Notes under the pieces: generated by a model
What the model was told of the DNA's origin: nothing
The model's input: only the letters and a program-made list of their open reading frames with translations
Databases searched by the model: none
Position numbers and translations under genes: made by a program
Part shown: piece after piece, positions 53,201-58,625 of the stretch
How positions within the stretch are numbered: the first letter of the stretch is position 1
How the letters are laid out: each line of letters starts with the position of its first letter
Assembly: GCA_902595425.1 (NCBI GenBank)
Contig: CACJPV010000008.1
Location: forward strand, 1 to 58,625
DNA length: 58,625 nucleotides
Source: an uncultured Alphaproteobacteria bacterium
GTDB taxonomy: Bacteria; Pseudomonadota; Alphaproteobacteria; HIMB59; GCA-002718135
Direction: 5' to 3'

Positions 53201-53554
53201 ATGAAAATAAATGGTTATTTCAATCAGTCTTGCAAAATATGCAGGACGGAAATAAATCATTATAAAAAAATCAATAAAACTATTACTTGGATAGACATTA
53301 TCAGTGATGAAAAAGCCTTAATCGATATTAAACTATCAAAAAAAGATCTTATCAGAAGAATGCATATCATAAAAAATAATAGAGTTTTTAATGGTTTAGA
53401 TGCTTTTTTAATCATTTGGAGTGAAATCCCTAGATACAAAATATTGGCTAAATTTGCATCAATTCCGGGCATATATCACATAGGTTGGTTGATTTATGAG
53501 ATTATTGCCTTAATTTTATTTTATAAAAATAAACACTTATTGCAGAATGAATAA
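53201..53554 (+). CDS. DUF393 (DCC family) thiol-disulfide oxidoreductase-like protein
   Basis: A 117-residue protein. The redox pair C11/C14 is in NQSCKICRTEI, replacing the usual DGxCxxC start. RRMHIIKNNRVFNGLDAFLIIW and the C-terminal helix IYEIIALILFYKNK complete the DCC domain. Such proteins are often found beside photolyases and cryptochromes, and that holds here. Its stop overlaps the next ATG (ATGAATAA). Confidence 0.8.
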   Translation: MKINGYFNQSCKICRTEINHYKKINKTITWIDIISDEKALIDIKLSKKDLIRRMHIIKNNRVFNGLDAFLIIWSEIPRYKILAKFASIPGIYHIGWLIYEIIALILFYKNKHLLQNE

Positions 53555-53921
53555 CAACTTTGAAATATTAGAAAAAATTGTTCTCTCAATACTATTAATC
53601 TGTACCCTAATAGCAATTGGTCAAGAAATACTAGTGATGTTTGATAATAAAAGAGTAACACTTGCTGATATTCTTCTTTTATTTATTTATGTTGAAGTTC
53701 TGGGAATGATAAAAGAATACTGGCTAGCCAAAGTTATTAGAATGAGCTATCCCCTGTTCATTGCAATGACGGCTTTGGCAAGATTGATCATACTTCAACG
53801 AAAAGATATTGAGCCAGTAACTTTAATTTACGAATCTTTATCAATCTTAATAATTGCAATTTCAATTGTAGTTCTTCGTGTAAGACATTTAGATTATTTT
53901 AAAAGAGACAAAAAAGACTAA
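53547..53921 (+). CDS. PsiE-like phosphate-starvation-inducible membrane protein
   Basis: A 124-residue protein with four helices. FEILEKIVLSILLICTLIAIGQEILVM is the first, LADILLLFIYVEVLGMIKEYW the second, and SYPLFIAMTALARLIILQRKD with LSILIIAISIVVLRVRHL the last two. The EVLGM...YW segment is the family's most conserved part. The role of PsiE is poorly known. It lies between the DUF393 and photolyase genes, overlapping the former by 8 nt and 8 nt before the latter. Confidence 0.75.
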   Translation: MNNNFEILEKIVLSILLICTLIAIGQEILVMFDNKRVTLADILLLFIYVEVLGMIKEYWLAKVIRMSYPLFIAMTALARLIILQRKDIEPVTLIYESLSILIIAISIVVLRVRHLDYFKRDKKD

Positions 53922-53929
53922 TAATTTTA

Positions 53930-55132
53930 ATGTTTCTATCTAACTTGAAGGAAGCGCAAGCTTTCCTATCAAAATATTTACCTAAAACTGGTACTTACTA
54001 TAGTTCTAAAAGAAATTATTCTTATGATTTTGAAAATAAAGTACATTCTACCTCATTGCTATCTCCTTACATTCGCTATCGTTTATTATCTGAAGAAGAT
54101 ATCATAAAAAAAGTACTAGCAACTCATTCTTTTGTAAAAGTTGAAAAGTTTATTCAAGAAATTTTTTGGAGAACATATTGGAAGGGTTGGTTAGAACATC
54201 GAGAGCAAGTTTATGAGGACTACTTATCAGAAAAAAATTTTTTATTGCAAGAATATGTTTTTAAACCAGAATATAAAAAAGTAATAAATGCAGAAACTGA
54301 GATTGATTTTTTTAATTATTGGATGACTGATTTAAAAAATAATGGATATCTCCATAATCATGTAAGAATGTGGTTTGCAAGCTTATGGATTTTTACATTT
54401 AATTTACCTTGGCAGCTAGGTGCAAATTTTTTTATGGAACATTTACTTGATGGGGATCCAGCATCAAATACACTTTCATGGAGATGGGTTGCAGGATTGC
54501 AAACAAAAGGTAAACATTATTTGGCACGAAAGGATAATATCAGTAAATTCTCTAATATTAATATCAATAATAAAATATATATTAATGAAAATGCGTCCTA
54601 CAAAACAGAGGGAAAAGAATATAAAATAAAAGAAATCAATTTTTCTAATCAAAATCATTTAATTTCTGAGGCAATTTTAATACCATCAGATGAGCTAAAT
54701 TTTATACAAGATAATAAATATAAATTTAAATATATATTTTCAGGAGTGCCTATAGATGAATATAATGATCATAATTTTTCTGAAAATGTGATAAGACATT
54801 TAAAAAGCATTATTCTATCAAATTTTCAGGATAATAAATTTTACAAACATATTTCTTATGAAATTCACTTTGATGATTATCATAAAAATTTTAAAGAATG
54901 GCTTAAAAGAAATAAAATAAAAAATGTATGCATTCCATATGTAACAAAAGGAAACTGGAGAACAATAACAAAAAAAATAATAAATGATAATCCATCTATT
55001 AATTTTATATATTTAAACAGAAATTATGATAGAGAAGCATGGAAATACTCAAAAAAAGGTTTTTTTAACTTCAAAAAACATATTCCTGAGCTAATTACTA
55101 AAATTAATAATGAGAGAAATTTTAAAAATTAA
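53930..55132 (+). CDS. Photolyase/cryptochrome-family protein with inverted or missing antenna domain
   Basis: A 400-residue flavoprotein. The FAD-binding domain typical of the C-terminal half of photolyases comes first: TSLLSPYIRYRLLSEE (about 40-55), EIFWRTYWKGWLEHREQ, NNGYLHNHVRMWFASLWIF, and LLDGDPASNTLSWRWVAG (about 168-185), which contains the tryptophans expected for light-driven electron transfer. The N-terminal alpha/beta antenna domain is absent. Instead about 185 residues follow, ending VCIPYVTKGNWRTITKK and FIYLNRNYDREAW, an alpha/beta pattern I cannot assign with certainty. Repair of UV lesions or light signalling is likely. Confidence 0.75.
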   Translation: MFLSNLKEAQAFLSKYLPKTGTYYSSKRNYSYDFENKVHSTSLLSPYIRYRLLSEEDIIKKVLATHSFVKVEKFIQEIFWRTYWKGWLEHREQVYEDYLSEKNFLLQEYVFKPEYKKVINAETEIDFFNYWMTDLKNNGYLHNHVRMWFASLWIFTFNLPWQLGANFFMEHLLDGDPASNTLSWRWVAGLQTKGKHYLARKDNISKFSNININNKIYINENASYKTEGKEYKIKEINFSNQNHLISEAILIPSDELNFIQDNKYKFKYIFSGVPIDEYNDHNFSENVIRHLKSIILSNFQDNKFYKHISYEIHFDDYHKNFKEWLKRNKIKNVCIPYVTKGNWRTITKKIINDNPSINFIYLNRNYDREAWKYSKKGFFNFKKHIPELITKINNERNFKN

Positions 55133-56054
55133 TAAAATCACTAAAATTTATAAAAACCAATTCAAAGCATTGGATGAGCTGAGTTTAAACATTCATGAAG
55201 GTGAAATATTTGCTTTATTAGGACCTAATGGTGCCGGAAAATCCACTCTAATTAATACAGTGTGTGGTATTCTTAATTTTGATAAAGGTGATATAAAAGT
55301 TAATGAATTTGACATTATCAAAGATTATCGTCAAACAAGATCTATGATAGGAATAGTTCCTCAAGAACTAAATTTAGAGGCTTTTGAAACTGTTTGGGAT
55401 AATGTTAATTATTCTCGAGGCCTATATGGTAAATCACCTAATCACCAATATATTGAAGAGTTGTTAAAAGAATTATCTCTTTGGGATAAAAAAGATAATA
55501 AACTAAGAGAACTATCAGGAGGAATGAAGCGACGTGTCTTGATTGCAAAGGCACTTTCTCATGAGCCAAAAGTTCTATTTTTAGATGAACCAACTGCTTC
55601 AGTAGATGTAGAATTACGCAAAGAAATGTGGAAAGTTATACAAAAACTCAAAGAAAAAAATGTTACTATAATTTTAACTACACATTACATAGAAGAAGCT
55701 GAAGAAATTGCTGATAGAGTTGGAATCATTAATAACGGGAAAATAATTCTGGTTGATGAAAAGAAGAATTTAATACAGAAGCTTGGTCAAAAGATTCTCA
55801 AAATTGAACTTGCTGAACCCATAGAATTTATTCCAAATGAATTAAAAAATTTTAAACTGCAAATTAATAAAGATAAAAATATCTTAACTTATATTTATGA
55901 TACTAAAGGAAAAAATACTGGTATCACATCTTTGTTATCTGAAATAAAAAGTCTGGGATTGCAATTAAAAGATATCAGTACTGAACAAAGCTCTCTGGAG
56001 TCAATATTTTTAAATTTAGTAAAGGAGTCAGAAAATGAATTGGCACGGGCTTAA
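55110..56054 (+). CDS. ABC-2 type exporter ATP-binding protein
   Basis: A 314-residue ATPase: Walker A GPNGAGKST at 38-46, signature LSGGM at 135-139, Walker B VLFLDEPTASVD, and TTHYIEEAEE with the switch histidine. The C-terminal 90 residues form the extra domain found in NodI/daunorubicin-type exporters. Its ATG overlaps the photolyase gene by 23 nt, and its end overlaps the permease start by 20 nt. Cargo is unknown; lipid-linked or hydrophobic compounds are usual. Confidence 0.9.
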   Translation: MREILKINKITKIYKNQFKALDELSLNIHEGEIFALLGPNGAGKSTLINTVCGILNFDKGDIKVNEFDIIKDYRQTRSMIGIVPQELNLEAFETVWDNVNYSRGLYGKSPNHQYIEELLKELSLWDKKDNKLRELSGGMKRRVLIAKALSHEPKVLFLDEPTASVDVELRKEMWKVIQKLKEKNVTIILTTHYIEEAEEIADRVGIINNGKIILVDEKKNLIQKLGQKILKIELAEPIEFIPNELKNFKLQINKDKNILTYIYDTKGKNTGITSLLSEIKSLGLQLKDISTEQSSLESIFLNLVKESENELARA

Positions 56055-56796
56055 AGCAATTTACTTTCATGAAATGGATAGAATGAGAAGAACTCTATTT
56101 CAAAGTTTAGTCTCTCCATTTATATCTACCTCATTGTATTTTGTAGTTTTTGGATCAGCAATTGGGTCTAGGATTACAGAGATTGAAGGGGTTAGTTATG
56201 GCTCATTCATTGTGCCTGGAATGATTATGCTCACCATTTTAACTCAATCCATTTCAAATGCTTCTTTTGGGATTTTTTTTCCAAAATTTACAAATACAGT
56301 CTATGAAATTCTAGCAGCCCCTCTTTCCAGTTTTGAAATTATCTTAGGCTTTGTAGGAGCTGCTGCAACAAAATCTCTTATTATTGGCACAGTAATTATT
56401 TGTACTGCTGGCTTATTTGTTGATCTTCACATAGAACATCCATTTATAATGATGTTTTTTTTAGTATTAACTTCAGTCACATTTGCCTTATTTGGTTTTA
56501 TTATTGGTATGTGGGCAGATAATTTTGAAAAACTGCAACTAATACCTATTCTTATTGTCACGCCTTTGGTTTTTCTTGGTGGAAGTTTTTACAGTATAAA
56601 TATGCTACCAGAATTTTGGCAAAAAGTTTCTCTTTTAAATCCTGTCTTGTATTTAGTAAGCGGATTTAGATGGAGTTTTTATGAAATCGCTGACGTGAGT
56701 ATTTATACAAGTCTCATTACAATATTATTTTTTTTATTTACCTGTGTCCTAATTATAAGTTATACTTTTGCTAAAGGTTATAAAATTAAAAGTTAA
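56035..56796 (+). CDS. ABC-2 type exporter permease (NodJ-like)
   Basis: A 253-residue membrane protein with six helices. The N-terminal amphipathic stretch RRTLFQSLVSPFISTSLYFVVFG and GSRITEIEGVSYGSFIVPGMIML are the ABC-2 landmarks, and LGGSFYSINMLPEFWQKVSLLNPVLYLVSGFRWSF (given by its ends) is the conserved re-entrant loop before the last helix. An AAGGAG site lies just before the ATG. It pairs with the preceding ATPase. Confidence 0.88.
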   Translation: MNWHGLKAIYFHEMDRMRRTLFQSLVSPFISTSLYFVVFGSAIGSRITEIEGVSYGSFIVPGMIMLTILTQSISNASFGIFFPKFTNTVYEILAAPLSSFEIILGFVGAAATKSLIIGTVIICTAGLFVDLHIEHPFIMMFFLVLTSVTFALFGFIIGMWADNFEKLQLIPILIVTPLVFLGGSFYSINMLPEFWQKVSLLNPVLYLVSGFRWSFYEIADVSIYTSLITILFFLFTCVLIISYTFAKGYKIKS

Positions 56797-56806
56797 AAAT
56801 AAATCA

Positions 56807-57601
56807 GTGATTAATAAATCAATAATCAATAATTATAATAAAAACGGTGTTGTAGTTTTAAGGAATATTATTAGTAAAAAATGGATTTCGGTTCTTCAAA
56901 AAGGTATAAAAAAGAATTTTGATAAACCAAGCAAGTACAAATGTGTTTATGAAAAAAATAATAAAAAAGAACTTTTCTATGATGATTATTGTAATTGGAA
57001 ACGAATAATTGAATACAAAAATTTTATTTTTAATTCAAATATCGCTTTTATTGCCAAATTATTAATGCAATCAAATAAAGTTAATTTATTCCATGAACAT
57101 GTTCTAATTAAAGAAATAGGTTCAAAGAAAAGAACACCGTGGCATCAAGATCAATCTTATTACTGTGTAAATGGTAAGGATAATTGTAGTTTTTGGATTC
57201 CTTTAGACGAAGTTAGTAAATCCTCATCTCCTGAATTTGTTTTAGGTTCAAATAAATGGAATAAGCAATATTTACCTACTAAGTTTTTTGGCCATAGTTA
57301 TGAACAAAAAGATGATGAATTTGAACATATACCAAATATAGAAAATAATAGAAAAAAGTTCAAAATTAAAAGTTGGAAAGTGAGTCCAGGTGATGCCGTA
57401 GTTTTTAATTTTTCTACAGTACATGGTGCACCTGAAAACAAATCAAAAAATAGACGTAGAGCTTTTTCAATAAGATTTACTGGTGATGATGCTACTTACA
57501 TAAATAGAAAAGGTGAGATGTCACCACCATTCCCAAATATTAAACTTAAAAACGGAGATCCTTTAGACTCTAAAACTTTCCCAGTACTAGTTTCTTCTTA
57601 A
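56807..57601 (+). CDS. Phytanoyl-CoA dioxygenase (PhyH) family protein
   Basis: A 264-residue Fe(II)/2-oxoglutarate oxygenase. The HxD iron ligands are H113 and D115 in PWHQDQSYY, and the distal histidine H206 is in FNFSTVHGAPENKS, followed by the 2-oxoglutarate-binding arginine in RRRAFSIRF. The GTG at 56807 is chosen because it gives the family's usual start (a short helix, then GVVVLRNII); a TTG at 56768 would overlap the permease gene by 29 nt. Hydroxylates an unknown small molecule. Its 3' end overlaps the convergent BASS gene by 15 nt. Confidence 0.85.
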   Translation: MINKSIINNYNKNGVVVLRNIISKKWISVLQKGIKKNFDKPSKYKCVYEKNNKKELFYDDYCNWKRIIEYKNFIFNSNIAFIAKLLMQSNKVNLFHEHVLIKEIGSKKRTPWHQDQSYYCVNGKDNCSFWIPLDEVSKSSSPEFVLGSNKWNKQYLPTKFFGHSYEQKDDEFEHIPNIENNRKKFKIKSWKVSPGDAVVFNFSTVHGAPENKSKNRRRAFSIRFTGDDATYINRKGEMSPPFPNIKLKNGDPLDSKTFPVLVSS

Positions 57602-58423
57602 ATAATAAATATAAGGAAGTGCAGTAGCATACATTATTAAACTATATGTTGCTGCAGGAATTAAATATGCACCGCCATCAAAAAAAACATTTGCTACAAC
57701 AATAGCTAGTGTACCATTTTGCAATCCACATTCAAGTGTTATAGCTCTTTGCTGCGAAACGTTAGAGATAAGTGATTTGCTAAGATAAAAAGCAATTAAC
57801 ATCATTACGATATTTAAAATAAGTGTAATTAAACCTGCCTGAGCAAAATATGTGATAACATTTTCTCTTTCAGCTAAAACTGCTCCTAGAAGGACTAAAA
57901 AAAACAAAACAGTAGATATTTTTTTTGCAATACCTTCAAAAGCACTAAGAGTATTTTTTAGAAACATACCAATTAGAACTGGAACAGTCACAATTAAAAA
58001 CATTTTTAAAGCAATATCAATCAGGGATATTCCTTCGTTTGCAAGATTTGTACCTAATAGGGATAATGAAATACCTAATATTAATGGAATAGTGATAACA
58101 CTTAATATGCTAATAACTGCTGTTAGGGATATAGAAAGTGCAACATCACCTTTAGCAAAGGAAGTTAAAATATTTGAGGTAGCTCCACCTGGTGCCGCTG
58201 CAAGTATCATTACGCCAATAGCTATTTCAGGAGATAAAGGCCAAATAAAAACTAAAATTAATGCAACAATAGGCAATATTATTAGTTGAGAAATAAAACC
58301 TACAAAAAATTCCCTTGGTTTTACAAATATTCTAGCAAAATCAGAAATTGATAAACCTAGTCCTAAAGAGAACATAATAAATGCTAGAGCAATAGGTAAA
58401 ACAATATCAGTAATAATATTCAT
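57587..58423 (-). CDS. Bile acid:sodium symporter (BASS) family transporter
   Basis: A 278-residue protein with about nine helices. FSLGLGLSISDFARIFVKPREFFVGF, MILAAAPGGATSNILTSFAKGDVALSISLTAV (sodium-site region, given by its ends) and LECGLQNGTLAIVVANVFF are the paired crossing-helix motifs of the family. BASS carriers import organic anions such as pyruvate, pantothenate or sulfated compounds with Na+. A single-gene leftward unit, divergent from the phosphatidylcholine synthase start. Confidence 0.88.
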   Translation of the reverse strand: MNIITDIVLPIALAFIMFSLGLGLSISDFARIFVKPREFFVGFISQLIILPIVALILVFIWPLSPEIAIGVMILAAAPGGATSNILTSFAKGDVALSISLTAVISILSVITIPLILGISLSLLGTNLANEGISLIDIALKMFLIVTVPVLIGMFLKNTLSAFEGIAKKISTVLFFLVLLGAVLAERENVITYFAQAGLITLILNIVMMLIAFYLSKSLISNVSQQRAITLECGLQNGTLAIVVANVFFDGGAYLIPAATYSLIMYATALPYIYYLRRN

Positions 58424-58501
58424 ACTTTAAAATATCATTTTATTCTTCAAATAAACATAAAATATTGAAACAATAAGTAAATTTAATGTTATAAAATCGT
58501 A

Positions 58502-58625
58502 ATGATTCTTAATCTTAATAAAATTAATAAGAATAAAATAGCGGCTTGGGCTGTACATGGATTTACAGGATCTGGCGCAGTATTAGGGTTTTTGGCCATA
58601 ATTGCTATTTTAAATAGTGACGCCG
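58502..58625 (+). CDS. pcs: Phosphatidylcholine synthase (Pcs), 5' part only
   Basis: The window ends after 41 codons of this gene. From the ATG at 58502, after a short basic segment, the sequence NKIAAWAVHGFTGSGAVLGF matches the first conserved helix of bacterial phosphatidylcholine synthases (CDP-alcohol phosphatidyltransferase fold), which condense choline with CDP-diacylglycerol. The signature DGxxAR lies beyond the edge. The reading is based on a short segment, hence moderate confidence. Confidence 0.65.
   Translation, partial: MILNLNKINKNKIAAWAVHGFTGSGAVLGFLAIIAILNSDA

Noticed and set aside
57852..58289. 145-codon plus-strand frame opposite the BASS transporter
   Set aside because: The transporter on the minus strand has conserved crossing-helix motifs. 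The plus-strand product is a basic, motif-free shadow.
1..58625. Search for tRNA genes, rRNA, CRISPR arrays, insertion sequences and phage or integrase genes
   Set aside because: No T-loop consensus, repeat-spacer pattern, transposase or integrase motif was seen by eye on either strand; the island at 9711-27394 shows no flanking attachment repeat.

Overview
The window reads as chromosomal DNA of a streamlined, very AT-rich marine alphaproteobacterium, of the Pelagibacterales, HIMB59 or AEGEAN-169 kind. The grounds are low GC, frequent 1-20 nt gene overlaps, no gene-free stretch over 300 bases, a DmdA-type DMSP demethylase, a SAM-II/V-like pseudoknot before a metY-type gene, a phosphatidylcholine synthase start at the right edge, and many small-solute exporters. 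The affiliation is inferred, not proven. I saw no rRNA, tRNA, CRISPR array, insertion sequence or phage gene.

Layout. (1) 1-4630: a RibD-type reductase domain, a methyltransferase, a glycosyltransferase, a divergent 6-pyruvoyl-tetrahydropterin-synthase-like protein, a BchC-like MDR dehydrogenase and a divergently transcribed creatininase-family hydrolase. Together they look like an uncharacterised pathway that modifies a GTP-derived pteridine or pyrimidine. (2) 4616-9707: envelope and small proteins, namely a frameshifted membrane protein, a SOUL protein, two lipoproteins, an EF-hand protein, an MFS carrier, a GNAT enzyme and a cupin. (3) 9711-27394: a roughly 18 kb carbohydrate catabolic island. 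Ten genes run leftward: 2-oxoacid dehydrogenase E1 alpha and beta, a GntR/UTRA regulator, nucleoside hydrolase, ketose 3-epimerase, DhaL, DhaK, LacD-type aldolase, a 3-hydroxyisobutyrate-dehydrogenase-like reductase and an enolase-superfamily enzyme. Six run rightward: a fucose/arabinose-isomerase-like protein, a YnjBCD-like ABC importer of four genes and a cytoplasmic GH51 arabinofuranosidase. A GntR/FCD regulator follows. A simple model is uptake of a furanoside, hydrolysis, isomerisation or epimerisation, phosphorylation by DhaKL, and aldol cleavage. (4) 27398-36042: assorted genes including a one-domain voltage-gated channel with an altered filter and a MacAB-like efflux system with an unusual adaptor. 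(5) 36160-50710: central and one-carbon/sulfur metabolism (GlpX, enoyl-CoA hydratase, OsmC, a betaine-homocysteine-methyltransferase-like protein, DmdA, and metY behind a SAM-responsive leader), several EamA exporters, an orphan TupA-like protein and an Lrp regulator. (6) 50786-58625: an aminotransferase / sulfotransferase-like / hydratase operon, a DUF393-PsiE-photolyase set whose photolyase has an unusual domain layout, an ABC-2 exporter, a PhyH dioxygenase, a BASS carrier and the start of pcs.

Three genes (4616-5021, 9711-10836, 11726-12653) are each broken by exactly one extra base in a homopolymer of 8-10. All the expected motifs remain on both sides. This could be consensus error, phase variation, transcript slippage or early decay, and it decides whether the island's aldolase and enolase-family enzyme are functional.
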